DNA of 64,000 nucleotides from Microplitis mediator (Eukaryota; Arthropoda; Insecta; Hymenoptera; Braconidae): NCBI RefSeq assembly GCF_029852145.1, contig NC_079969.1, positions 25,412,459 through 25,476,458 on the forward strand, in the 5' to 3' direction. The notes under the pieces were generated by a model, which searched no databases, was not told the origin of the DNA, and was given only the letters and a program-made list of their open reading frames with translations. The number at the start of each line of letters is the position of its first letter. The stretch's first letter is position 1. Position numbers and translations under genes: made by a program. Positions 1 through 14,600 of this stretch are shown here, piece by piece.

Positions 1-10
1 TCCCGTGTAT

Positions 11-432
11 AGCATTTCTCTACCTAAAACATGTCTATCGTAAAATAAAATAATCCTTGAACTGATTACTCCAAAACATCTCTATCCAGAACAACTCTCC
101 TCTAGCTCAAGCTTTACTCCGAAGCTTCTAATCAATGATAATACTGTCCGAAATAACGCTATTCATTGTCGATTCAATTAGAAAGTCATCAATAACTGAG
201 AAAACATGTTAGTTAACATGGTCATTCACGTGTTTTTTCAGTTATTGATGACTTTTTGCTGAGTCAATAATCGATAGTGTCATTTTGGATAGTCTTGGCA
301 TTGAATAGAAAAGTTTTGGAGTTAAGTTTGCGCTTGAGAGCTGTTCTGGATGTAGATGTTTTGGAGTAATCAGTTCAAGGATTGTTTTATTTTGCAATAG
401 GCATGTTTTAAGCCGAGAAATGCCATAGGGTT
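11..432. repeat. Foldback (inverted-repeat) element in the dynein's last visible intron
   Basis: The left arm from about 11 to 208 is repeated in reverse complement at about 226 to 432, e.g. CTTGAACTGATTACTCCAAA on the left and its complement near 360-380. The short loop is around 209-225. Arms are imperfect, so it is not recent. The rest of the stretch 433-828 is plain AT-rich intron. Confidence 0.8.
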
Positions 433-828
433 TTCTGTGCATAGAGAGATTTTAAAGCGACTTGTCATAATGCCTATTTTTACATAACTTTAAATTTCTA
501 AGTCATAAATGTCATAAAAATTAAAACCACAATGTATTTTATTTTATTTCATTTAAATAATTGTTTTTTTATTGTCCATGAGTCAATTGATTTTAAAGCT
601 GATTGTTAGTTGAAAAACTATAATTATAATTTAAAATTATAATAAATTATATTATAAATAATTCTTTAATTTTTTTAATTATGTGATCAGATACTCATGT
701 AAAATTAATAAATTTCTATAACAATCATTCTTGAAAATTGAAACAAACTTTTAAAAGTGTAAATGATTAATTTATTTATTAAACCAATTATTTATTCATT
801 TCAATAATAAATTTATTTTTTAGGAAAC

Positions 829-2649
829 CTGTAAAAATTTCAATCGCTGTACAAAATCATTAATGTAACTCCCCAAAGGTTTAAGTGAAGGATACGAGTG
901 TCTCTTCCATAAAGACGATAATTTTCCTCTTAATATAGCATCTGCCACTTCTTCTAACTCAACTGACATTACAATGAATCCTGTAAAAACAAATTTTAAT
1001 ATTAAATTTAAATATACGAGTGCTCTGAAGACCTTTTTTTTTTTAGTAAAGACAAAAAAAAAACCTTTTACTGCGCGTTTGACATTAATAAGACTCGTTC
1101 TTATACAATTGAGTAATTTATTAAATCTATCCATCTCTTGTACTAAAACAGTATTCATACTTTGGTTGTATGACGTCGGATATTTTTCAAGTGCTTTGTT
1201 TAAATCAAAGTCGGCTGGTAATTTGCTTAAAATATCCGTAGCTACTGATATTATTATTTCGTCAGACGTCGCTTCTTTTATTCCCGCCGACTTTCCCGTC
1301 TCCTATTAAAATTAAAATATTATTTTACTTGGTAATTTATCACAATAAATTTGAATTTTTGATTATTTCTAAATTAAAATATTTAATCTCCCTGAATTAA
1401 TTATAATCATAACTTACTTTACGTTCCCATAAATCCTAATTGTTGCATAATTAATAAAAAAAATAATTAAGTGAATGTTTTTCTAACACTAAACATGGTG
1501 GCCACATTTCTGGAAAACCAGGAAATGTCAGGGAATTATAAATATACTAGAAAAATCAGGGAAAAAGTCAGAGAGTTTCGTCACAAAGCTGGAAAAATTT
1601 TTAATTTCTTTTCTTTTGACTGAAAAAATTCGATAAATTTTTTTTTTCTGTCAAAACTGTTCAAAAAGTGGTGCGGTGTGAATGCGATTGTAATATCATC
1701 TTGAAAAAAAATTAGTAGAAATTGATTCCAATAGCGAAAAAATGAAGCAGATAGAATTGAAAAGGCTGTTAGAAAAAAAAAGTCTTAGTAGAAACCAATC
1801 GTCCGGATCTTCAAGTTATTAACATGCATATTGATAAGTTAAAAAACCAAAAACATTAAAAGTATACATAAGTATTGAACTAATAAGTTTCACTATATTT
1901 ATTATTCGTGTACTTGATTAATATTTTATTAATATTCTATAAAACGTTCTTATTTATAAAATTTATTCTAGTGGAAATGAAAAATTTATTTATATTTTAT
2001 TACAGAGTAGTTATATAAAAACATGGATTTAAAATAAAAAATAAAAAATGATTCATTTAATAAATAAAAAAAACCTATGAACATTGACAAATAATAAAAT
2101 AAAGTTTCATTTAACGACAATGATTGATTATTTATTGAACTGACTTATAGCATTTTATTTTGAATTAAATAAATATTTCCAATGATTTAATATTACTACA
2201 TATGGTCAGGGAATTTTTAAATTATTTGACTGGAATACCCGGAAAAGTCAGGGAATTTCAGTTTCAAAAATCTGTGGTCACCATGTTAAATAAAAAAAAA
2301 ATTTTTAAGCCTTACCCACCGGTCCTGAATATTTTCAATAATTTAATTAATTAATTAAATCGATTGCATGTGTAAACAATTTCATTTAAATTATTAATAC
2401 TTATTTTATTTATTAATAATTAGTAAGTAAGTAGTTACCTCAGTTAATAATAATGACGAAAATAATAAATCAGTTTCTTGCTGGTCTTTAATAATATCTG
2501 CGTTGTCATTCATACCAAATACACTCGGAGAAGTTATTAATGGTAATTGTTTGGTGTACTCTAAAAATATATTATATTCTTTGGCATCGGGACAATAATA
2601 AATATCACTGGTATTATCAAAATAATATTTATCTTCTGTTATTACTTGT
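829..2649 (-). CDS. Dynein heavy chain exons 44-46: start of C-terminal domain (truncated by window)
   Basis: Exons 2439-2649, 1065-1302 and 829-980, residues 3625-3825. Exon 44 has YTKQLPL and FGMNDNADI. Exon 46 has YPSLKPLGSYINDF. Intron 45 is only 84 bp (981-1064). The reading frame runs on for two codons to a stop at 820, but CAG/GTTTCC is a donor, and dyneins continue for about 180 more residues (the WF..FFFTQ segment and C-terminal barrel). I therefore read the gene as continuing left of position 1. Confidence 0.9.
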
Positions 2650-5600
2650 CTGTAAAAAATTAAATGGGTAGAATTTTCATCATCGGTATTAATTATAAAA
2701 AAAGGCGCCTAGTTTAAAAACGTAGAATTGAATGATATGTTTGTCTGGTTTTAAAACTAGACGCCGAGATTTATATATTATTATAAATATATACTGGCAA
2801 TAATATTTAGATAAAATAGTATTCAATGTTCTGCGATCCCAAATATCAGTAACTCGTCCACCGTAATTACATTCTCCAGTTAAATATTTCAAAGCTTCGA
2901 ACTGTACGTCATCGTATTGATTTAGAAAAATATGTAACTGTTGGACGCTGATACGCAAATCCGTTTCATTGAATTCGTAAGCAGTATTCCATCCCACGGA
3001 TCCGAATTTCCGTCGCTCTTGAACGATTGCGTGGAAAAAACAGAGGCTGTACAATAATTTTTTGAATACCGCGGATTGTTTGCATGACTCGAAAAATTCG
3101 GGGTCGCTTATTGGATCGCTCAAGTAAGATCGTATTATATTGGCACGTAATCCTTTTGGCGGTTCGTTAGTTATTTTAACGCTGTTCTGAAGCACCGAGA
3201 CGGGAAAATAATTAACTGGATAGCTTGTCAACCACAGCCGGAAATCGGGATGTATAGAATCCGGGGATAATCCCTCGCATATTTTTTCTAGTGTTCCCAT
3301 CCAACTTTTTGCCAAGTGACAATTTTGTAAGACAATCCAGTGTCCGTATCTGACTCCATCATTTATTAATTGCTCCGCAATTAATCCTTGGCCTAAAAAT
3401 AAATTAGAAGACAACAGAATAATAATTAATAATAATATTTTTTTTAAATATATTTATTTGAAACCTTGGCCCAAAGAAAGTGAAAACATTCTGTTGGTTC
3501 CAAAACCTTGGGTGTCAGAAAATTTAAGTAGAATTTGTGCTGGATCTGTTCCAGGTGTTAAAATAAATATCAGCGGTATCGTGCAATTTGAATCGTGGAA
3601 CGAAGATTGTAAATCAAATGGTGGAGGATCGACAAATTCTTGTCCCAATTCAGCTTTAAAAATATATTTTTTTACAATTAATTATTTTATAAGATTAAGA
3701 TTTTCAGTATAAGGTCAGAGACCCAGTACTCGATCAGGGAACTCGTACCCGACCACTCATGTAATTGTATATCTATGTTTATTAAATTTTACTAAATATA
3801 GATACACAAATACATGGAGTGATCGAGTACTAGGTCTATTACCTTATCTACAATATTTTTTTTCAAAGTGTTAAGATACTTACATTGTACGAAATTTTGC
3901 ACGCATGATATGATTTTATCTGGTCGCAAGCATCTTAACATCAAGAGTCTTTGAAAGTTTGTAAGTTTATCAAAAGGCGGAGGTATTGCTTCCACATGTG
4001 GTTCTTTCGAGTCAAATAAATTTTTCCAAATCTTATTATCGTTTTCAAATGACTCTTTGATACCCTGAAAAATATAAATTTACAAAATTTTAAACTCGAA
4101 AAACGTTTGAACCGAAAAAAAGTACATTTCAATAAAAAAAGGCAACTTTTGTCCAACGATTTTTTTGGAACGAATCAACCGAAGTGCATGTTCTTTGCGG
4201 CAATCGATATTAGAGCTTCTTGAAACTTGAATTTGATTAAATTTTAAGACAAGTCAGTCGCACGAATTTCGAGTTGTGCAAAAAAAACCACAAAAAAAAT
4301 TTGTTTAATTTTCAATTTTTTAATAACTTGAAAACTACTAGATCGATCGACTTTAAAATCTAATCAATTTTAAGTCTTAGTGAGCCCCTTTGATTGCCGC
4401 CAAGTAAATTCAAATCGGTCGATTTGTTCCAAAGATATCGTCGGACAGAAAAATATTACACACACTCACGCACACAAACACACGCAGACATCCATCTGAA
4501 AACAATCAGAATAGCTTTTTATAGGAAGCCTATATAATTATTTTATATATATATTGATTTTAATTATTATATATTTATTGATATAAATGTAAAAAATAAA
4601 ATAAATTCATGGTAAATATACGGTAATAAAAGTAAAAAAAAAAATAAATAAGGAGAACATTCCTAATGAAAAATGGCGGCAGTGCGTGTTTGTTTACATG
4701 TAAGATTGCCGGTTTTAACCGTAATGATTTATTTTTAAAAAAACGAGAAGGCCTGCAGTAGTGATTTTCGAAAGGAACTTTCTTTGCTTATTTCTGAAAA
4801 TTTCGAAAAAAAAATTAAGTAGTTTCGTCAAGTCGTTCTCGAGATATCCGTACCACGCCGTTTTTTTGAACCACAGACTAATGGACGTCCACGATAAATT
4901 TTTTTTAATGAACTTTTTTTTATATTAATACATATTAGACAAATTAAAAAAAGTATCAGGATTATTTATTAGTGTTTCAGCTTTATATTGATGTGTTTTT
5001 CATAATGTTTAAAAGTAATAGAAAAAAAATATATGCACTTTAATGAGTGGAAATCGTGTGACCTTGACAGGTTGGTTATAAAGCACAACCTCTCCGCTTC
5101 GCTTCCGAGGCGTGCAAAATCAGTTTTTAATTTATCCACTTCATTTACTCAATATAAATTTATATAAGTAAATATAGTTAATCTGAGTCATTACAAATAC
5201 AATTCAAATTTTATTCTCACACGAGTGACAAATAATTTTATTTATTTATCAGGGATATATAGTAGTTATTAAAATTAAAATAAAAAGTAAAAAAAAAAAT
5301 AAACAAACATTTTTCTACTTTTATTAGACACGTCGAAAAAATAGATAAAATGATGATTATTGATTTTACGGGATTTATGCTCGGCGAAAGATATATAATA
5401 AAAGAATTTTGTTCATGTATTGCTGAGGATGAGGAAATAATTATTGGAAGACTATATCTTATAAAACCCCCAAAATTAACACTTTCTCAAAAATCATCGA
5501 TTATTAATAACATCAGTTATCGTGAATTTTATAATGAATGCGGTATCAAGTGGTTTCATGGTGATTTGTACGATCAGGTATTTAATGCAAGATTAGTGAA

Positions 5601-8600
5601 ATTATTGGACTCAAATGATATTTATGTACGAGATAAAAAACAAGTAGAACTATTAGAAATTTATTGTCATAGAAAAATAAATAATATCAAATATTTAAGT
5701 ACATTGGGATTTGGTAATGGAAAAAAAGTAATGACGACAACGTGTGAAAATCATGAGAACAAATCAAATAATTATTGTGTTTCAGAAAATGCTATAATGA
5801 TGGGACGTTGGCTTGTAAATAGAAAAAAATTAGAAAAATTACAACTTCCAACGGATAATAATGCTGTTATTGATTTGAGTGGTTATGCTAATGACAGTAA
5901 TGTATTCCTTATCAAAGAATTAAGTGTATATTGTTTTGATATCAATGGAAATATTTTAAACAATAAATTGTATGTTGTTAAATCGACGGGTAATTTTAAT
6001 ACTTTATCAAAAAAAATGAAAGCTACGTATTTGAATTATTATAATACGTATGGAATTGAATGGAAAGTGGGATTTGAAAATCGAATGGATTTCATTGCGA
6101 ATTTAAAAAAGTATTTAAATTATTATAATATTCGGTTCATTTATGTCAAAAATGAAGAAATAAAAAATATTCTTCTACCATTAATGAGTAAAGATTATAA
6201 TGTTATACGTTTGGATTATTTTAATTATGTTGAAAGGCGATCAATTGATAATACGAATTGCCGTCATCATTCTCATGTTGAAGGCCATAAGAATGTATGT
6301 GTTCAAGATACGGCTGGAGCTTTATTGTTCTGGTTGATTTCAAAAGAATTGTATAAAATTGAAGTCAGAAATAAATTTATCCAACCAAAGCTTAGGCCAA
6401 GCCAGCCAGAAAATCATGATGAAGATCATGATTTTGGTCATGACATTGACGACCAAGTATTAATCGACTTCCATTTGGAAAATATTGAACCTCATACTTT
6501 TAGCATTGATGATTTGAATGATTTATAAAAACAATATGATAATAATTATTCAGATACGCTGAAAAAAAAGTGATAATACCTTTTATCTTAACGAAGTAAT
6601 TATTTCCATCGTACATTTGAAATGCTCGTTTTTTTTTTTTAATATTTTAAATATTTTTATCATATTCTACCACCATTTTATTTTGATTCAGGATTTTAAA
6701 TTTTTCTCCCAATTCTAATAAGGTATTTTTCGAATTTTTAAATTTACCGCGCAAGTAATAAGAATAACTAATAAATTATTGATGAAAATAAAAAATTTCG
6801 AGTATACTTTTTAGTGTAATTAATTTAATTATTGATACACATAAATTTTAATGAAATTATTGAATTTCAATTTTGTAATTTCGCGCCAAGTTGGCGCTAA
6901 TGCGTGTCACTGTTTTCAACGTTCAAATTTTTGCTAAATTAGGGGGGGGGAGGCGATCGAATGATTGCAAAATCGATTGTTTTGTATCAACTGGCGGTCC
7001 AATAGCGGCAGTCAGTATCATCGACAACGGCAGTAGTAGTCCAGATCCTTCTTTACGTTTAAATTGAAACACAGTATTGCAGTTAATTCGCGGAATTATC
7101 CATAAAATTTATTGGTCATAGTCATTGTTTAATTAAAATGTGCAGTGTTTATAAAATTTAAATTGTGCAAAGTGTCTGTGGTATCGTTAAGTGTTGAGTG
7201 TTCAGTGCTAGTGTAAAAAGTGTTGTGAATTCCTGATGCTGGTAACTTTCAAGTTCCTGAACCTAATCATCTGGCATCGTCTGGTGGGAAATAGCAGTTA
7301 AGTGACGTTTTTTTTTAGCTGCAATGCACTTGGAGCAATTTAAATTAAATCTCCAAGTGTATTAGGACACCCTTCTGCATATTATTTCCCCACCAAGGTT
7401 TGTTCAAACACTTGCGTGTGTTTTTTTTTTATTTTTTAAAATATTTTTTTGTCATATTCTGCCGCCATTTTGACGTACGATTTTTAGTTTTCTCTAATTT
7501 CTAATAATTTATTTTTCAAACATTTGAATTTACTCTTAAAAAAATTTAAAAATCAATTAAGGATTTGATTCAAATTTAATATTTAAATTTGCGTTACATA
7601 ATTAATCATAAGATTAAATTTAGATTACGTTCAATTTTTTAATCATTTTTGTAACTATCTTATTAAATGTATTGTTAAAATTGAGCGACTGTGGGTAAAT
7701 TCAAGGACCTTATTTAAAAAATTAATAATAATAATTAATTATCAATATTATTCTTCAAATTAAAATTTCATTCCAATACTTGAAACTTCAAAAAATAACT
7801 ATAAAAAACATATGGATTTTCATTTTATTTATTAATTTATATTCAGTGATTTAATCTCTCTCCAATGAAAAGTGAGTGGGTATAGGGGCTTTTACCTTAT
7901 TGCCATTTATATATATTAAATATTTACACGGAAAGAAAATTATGGGAAGTTTTCCTATGCATTATGGGAATGGTTCCCATAATGGTATGGGAATGATTCC
8001 CATACCATTATGGGGATGGTTCCCATAATATTATGGAAACTATTCCCATAATATTATGGAAACTATTCCCATATCATTATGAGAACCATTCCCATAATGG
8101 TATGGGAATCATTCCCATACTATAATGGGAATGGTTCCCATATTGGTATAGGAACTATTCCTATAATATTATGGAAACTATTCCCATAATGTTATGGGAA
8201 CCATCCCTATAATATCATAAAATTTTTTTTTTGCCCAATAGTGTAGAAATTTCCCAAAATTTGAATTTTCTTGAATGTTTTGTGCTGACAAAAAATTCTT
8301 GTTAAAAATTTTAATGTTTTTTTGCCAAATACGATTTTTTTTTTCAATGTTTGAATTTTTGTTTTTATGTTTAATAATATTTCTGTGTATTGTAGAAGTG
8401 ATTACCACACTTCTTTAAATTAATTTTTTCATGATAATATGGGAACCATTCCCATAATATTATAGGAATGGTTCCTATAATAGTATAGGAACTATTCCCA
8501 TAATATTATGGGAATGATTCCCATAATGGTATACGAACCATTCCAATTGCATTATGGGAATCATTCCCATAATATTATGGGAATAGTTCCCATACTATTA

Positions 8601-11600
8601 TAGGAACCATTCCCATAATATTATAGGAACCATTCCCATAATATTATGGGAATGGTTCCTATAATATTGTAGAAAGTATTCCTATAAATTATAGGAACCA
8701 TTCCTATAATTATAGGAACCATTCCTATAGTGTTATGGGTATCATTCCCATAATTATAGGAACTATTCCTATAATTATGGGAAACATTCCTATAATTATA
8801 GGAACTATTCCTATAATTATGGGAAACATTCCTATAATTATAGGAACCGCTCCCATAATTTATGGTCGTAATTCCTATGATGGTATAGGAAAAAATTTCA
8901 CAAAATTATGGGAACCGCTGCCATAATTTTCTTTCCGTATACGTGATTATGATTATAAGTCAGTTTAAAATTTTAAATTCGTGACAGATAGGCAAAAATT
9001 TAAACTTTCGGTGCGATCAGGTCCTACTTTTCTCTCTAGGTTCATAATATACTATTTTTTAAATAATTTATCGTTTTGAAAAAAATTCAAAAATTATTAG
9101 ACCTCGGCTAACTTTAGTGTCATAAAAAAAATGTATATTTAGGGCTGAAATTTGGCTGAATTTTTTTCTTCTTTTTTCAATAGGTACAACAAATATTTTG
9201 TTGTACAGTGATCATTAAAACTTAAAATAAACCCATCGAGTACTTTTCAAATTCACCGAATAAAAATTTCGTTTGTCAAAAAATTATTTTTTTACCATAA
9301 ATCGGTGGAGTAACAAAAATTCATAATTACTTACTCTTTTAAAAATGAATTAGGAATCATTTATTACTTTGCAGTTTGCTTTTATAAATTTAATTTTCAG
9401 TGCAATATAATTTTAAAAAAATTGGTCTAACTAGATCACTTTATATTAATTAATTGAAAATTCCGCGTCAATTAAAATGAATTATCCAAGGTATCGATTC
9501 TATAAAGTAGACGTATTTTTAAAAATAGTCATATCTATTTTTAATTGTCATTAATTATTTTTATTTACTAAAAAGATAAAAGTCTAATAAAAATGTAAAT
9601 GATTGCGGTGAGGAGTAACTAAATCGATAAAAGGTCAAAGATCGTTCCTATGCGATTGTGTCAACTGCAGTGGCTTATTATTAAGCAAACACGCCACGAA
9701 AAAGGTCTCATTGGCCTCTTTAAAAAATAAAATTTCATAACTTTTACCTTTTGCGCAAATGATTAATTGACACAGTAATTGATAAATTATTAGAGTGGAA
9801 TAAAAAGCTGCTGAGTTCGATTACTAAATTATTAAAAAAAAAAGAAAAAGGTGGCATATATTTAAAAAATTACTTTGAACCCTGGTACGTCATCTAGACG
9901 GCACAATTCATCCCACAGTTTGGCCGGCAGCCAAGAACACGGGTTTGGAAAAGGATTGTCAAGACCTACTCCTCCAGTCAGTAAAAACATCCATTGGGCT
10001 GGTGGTATACTTGATTTTAATTTATCCATCAGTTGAATTGACAGCAGCATTGAAAACAGCAGCTTATCTTTTTCAAACAGTGATCTGCATATATTTATAT
10101 ACAACGAATGGGTTAAATTTTTGGTCAATTCTTTTAAATGCAGCTCGAGACTCTCAGATTGTCCGGTAGTATCGATTGACATTTTAAATAAATTTACAAA
10201 CCACGCCAACGAGTACTGGTACATTGGATCGATGTTTGCCAGTACAGCTGTTACAAAATATAATTATTAAAATTATACTTTAAATTTGTTTTAAAATTTT
10301 TTTTTTTTCTCACCGATTGTAAAAAATAATATTGTTGAATATTCAGCAATCGACGCATACTGAAGTCTCGTTGAATTAATTGATTTTTCAGTTATTTCTG
10401 CAGCTGTTTGTTTCGCTTGAATGTCATTGCTAAGAACTTTTGATGAAGTTAAAACTGTAACAGCGTCTTCGTCATCTAAAATATTACCCTCAGAGACAGA
10501 CAATATTTCTAATATTTTATCTTCTGTTTCTTTCAATAATCTATTGCAAAAAAAAAAAAAAAAATTCATTAATATTTGCCAGTAATAAAAAATTTAAATT
10601 ATAAAAAAGATAATTTATATTCCCGCCAAAATATATTTGAAAATTTAATTTACTTCTTGTTAGCAGCCCCTTGAATAATTAATGAATTTCTTTCCGATTC
10701 TAAATCCGGACGTTCTTTAGCCACAACAATACCAAGTAATTGATCTTCAAGACCATTTGAAGTTATAACAAAGTTAATTAAAGTAACTTTGACCGCTATC
10801 TCTGGTAAATAATGTGGATTACTTAACTTTGTTGTAATAAAGAGTCTGCAAATGTTTTAAGTAGAATTATTTGATAGTCAACGAGATATTTTACGTAATT
10901 CAAGATTAAAATTATACCGAAAATTCGTATTATACTCGACAACAGAGTCTCCTAATTTAATGCATAAAGCGCCGCCTTGTTTAAAAGTTTGTCTAAGCAA
11001 CACAGGCTCTAACATTGCGTCCAATTCCTCTCCCACATTCTCTAACAATACTGGCTGGCCAAACTGAATCGCATTTTCTAAAACACGCGCGTAATCCGGA
11101 TGAGTAAGTCGAATTATACTCATGTTATTGGGCTTTTCCATATTTTTAATCCACTTGTTTGCTTGGTTCTGCGGGTCTATCATCAGCGGCCATCTTCTTG
11201 CATTTCTGAAAATTTATTCAAATAATAAAATATCAATACAAAGTAAATAATTTAAATAAATTTAATTACTTGATAATTATTCCGTTTTCAATAGAAAATG
11301 AATCATTTGGTAGCTCAGAAATACTCCAAGATCTTATTTGTACTGGATCTCCTAGTACGTCTTTCAAAGAAAAATCATCCGTGCACACAACATTTAAACT
11401 TTTACATTTTTCAACCCATGATTTTATTTGTTTAGTACGATAATACGTTGTAAATACTCCTAAATAAGCAATTACGCCTGATGCAATAATAATATCACCA
11501 GTCAAACTATCATACCTTTAATTAAAATAAATATATATTATTAATAATTATTAACTGCAGCCAGATCTCGTTGTAAGACTAGCTCGAGTTGTAGAGAAAA

Positions 11601-14600
11601 AAATTTTTAGAATTAAGGTTCTCACACTATTGTACTTATCAGTGTCTGCGCCGGAGCCTCGTTATAAGACTATCGCTGTTTTACGTTTTATTTAGGGGAG
11701 GGAGGGGCAAAAGAGGGTACTTAAGGAAATACCAAGTTTTCGAGGACTCAAATACTCTAAATCTTTTTTTTTTTAATGATATTCAAAGTAAATAGAAGAA
11801 ATTTTCAGTTACCGTTGAAAAAAAAAATTTTTCATTTCTGCGGGCAAAGTGGGGTACCCCCTAAAAAAGGTAAAAAAAAAAAAAATTTCTAGATTTTAAA
11901 CGAATTTGATTAAGTTGAATTTTTTTGTAAGTAATTTACATGAAGAAAAATTGTATTTTACATGTTTATTGGATACTAAATAAAAATACAAATTTTTAAT
12001 AGTTTTTATCAAAAAACAAACGTCATTAATATTTTTCAACTGACAATTGATTTTTGAAAAAGTTTATCAAAAAAAATTCAAAGTAACGCTTAATTATATT
12101 TACAGAAGTGATTTTGGAATGTTTAAAAACCATTTAAAATATAAAATTTTTTTTTTATAAAATTTTGGGGGTACCCCGTTTTGCCTACCCTACCCCCTTT
12201 TGCCCCCCCTCCCCCTCTGTATTCAGTTAAACTCTGCTCTATTATCCAGTGAATCTATTTTATGTATAATGATAAATAAATAGAATTTTGTCGTTCTTTT
12301 CTCTTAAGAGAGTGAAATAGGTGATTTTCAAATTAACCGTTTTCACAGAAAAAGACCCAAATCATTAAATAAAATATTTCATTCGATGCGTAAAGTTATT
12401 ATTTATCAAACGAAATGCTTCTCGTTCGGAAATTTCAGTTTATATCTGAGACCGGCTAATTTGAAATTTCCATTCGCTAATGTAAGTGCAAGGACCGTTT
12501 TGTTTGTTTACATGTGTGTGAGAAAGAGAACAGATGGCATATCCTCTTAATTAATTATATGAAACCAAAAAATTTTAAATATTCTTTGTGAAAATAAATT
12601 ACTTAATCTACAATTTATATGTATGTACATTTTATCTCGATTTTAGTCGTGCTGGTCGTTAGTCTTATAGTGAGGGTTCGGCGCAAAATTTTTATTGAGT
12701 TGTTCGTGGGAAAGCATTCCAAGCGAATTTTAACAAATTGAGGGGAGGCTTATAATGCGTAGTCTTATAACGAGGTTCGACTGTAATTATGTTTAATTTA
12801 AATAAACAAATTTATTTTTTTCTACTTTTCTCCTAATTCTTTGGTACATTGAGACCATCTAGTTGACTCGCCACCTAATCCACCAATTAATTCTTCAGCG
12901 CGTTTTAATTTTTGTTCACAATTTGTTACTTTGTCAATCATTTTTTGATACTCTGATTTTCTGGATGCTAGATCAGCTTCCAAAGCTCCTAATTTAGACT
13001 TTAAATTCATTATTATTATTAATTTATGTAAAGTAAAAATAAAGATTATAACTCATGTTAACAAGTTATTAAACTATTAGTGCACCTGAACTTCACGTAA
13101 TTGAGCTCGCTTGGCAGACAATTTATCCATCGCGTCATTGTAAACTTGTTGTGCCTCAGCTAAAGCTTTCTTCTTAGGAGCAACAACTTTAGCAACTTTA
13201 TCGTACTCAGACATAGCGAAAACCCATTTACATAAGCCCTCGCATGCGGTAGATGAAACTTTAACTTTATCTGGATCAAAGTTTGGATTTGCGAGATACT
13301 CACGACGTATTTTGTCGATAACTTGGTCAGGTATATTGTCTTTATCGAAGTGTACCAATGAATCTAGAAACTTAACGTCAGCTAAAATTTTTAAAGACGC
13401 TTTCCAATAGTCGTCGTAAGATTTTCCGTCTGCTGTTTGTGCTTTATCGGGTTTTATTTCCTTAAATATAATAAATCGTGAAATGAGTAAATAAAATTTA
13501 CATCGATTTAAATATATCTATATATTAGGACGACCCAATAAACCGACTTTTTTTGTTTTCGAGTCTCATATGAAAATTTGTTGGTTTCACACGTTTTAAG
13601 AACCCTCTCCAATAATCAGTTCGATAAGCATTTTTTAAGGGGTCGCTCGAAAAATTCGGAAATTCCAAAAATGATTGAGATTCGGATTTTTTTTTTAATT
13701 TTTTCTTTCTCGTGGCAAAAATATTTTCTAACTGCAAAATCAATGCCATGCTGAAAATTTTGACTCAAAATATACACTGTAAAAAATCACCGGGGTAAGT
13801 CCAAGCGGTGTAGGTGTTAATATCGGCAGTGTTAAATTTCAACACCAAAAGCGGTGTGAAAATAACGCCGCCGCCGGTGTAAATATTCTGTACCGGTATT
13901 AAAAAAAATTCCCCGGTGTTAAAATAACACCGCTGTCGGTATAGATATTCTTTATCGGTGTTAAAATAACGCCGCCGCCGGTGTAGATATTCTTTACCGG
14001 TGTTAAAATATTTTACTTTGTGAATATTTTTACTTACTCGATCACTAACTTGTTAATAAATGATATTTTTTATTAATTTTCATAAAAAACTGACATTTTT
14101 TTTTGATAATCTTTAAGTTAATACTCCAAGCGGACGCAGTACACGTGTACCCCGCTTTTACACCGGTGTAACACCGGTATTTTAACACCGCCGAATTACG
14201 CCTCCTACACCGGTGTAATTTCATTTTAACACCGAGCGGAGTTAAAATGAGTCCATTTTTAACACCGCTCTTTTTACAGTGTAGATTTTTAAGCTTCGCT
14301 CAAGAATTTTGAATATTAGCTCATAATGGGTCGCTAATACTTTTAATTAACTTTTGTAGTTTTTGTCACTCAATTATTATCATTCCTCTAAAATATAATT
14401 TTTGTATAAACGAAAATATACTGGTCAGTCTTACACAATAAAATTGGGTAAGATTTGAATAACAAAAAAAACCTAGAAATTGAATAAAAAAATAAAAAGT
14501 ATGTAAATAACTAATTTTTACTATGTCTCGGGCACTATTTTGATTCGTTATGATCTAAATTAAAGGTAAAAAAATTGAGATGCTTTAATATTAATTAACA

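Noticed and set aside
242..442. A 66-codon minus-strand frame considered as a further dynein exon
   Set aside because: No match to the dynein C-terminal region, and it lies in the right arm of the foldback at 11-432.
820..828. Stop codon two residues after KFLQ as the dynein terminus
   Set aside because: CAG/GT forms a splice donor there, and dyneins carry about 180 more conserved residues; ending here would remove the whole C-terminal domain.
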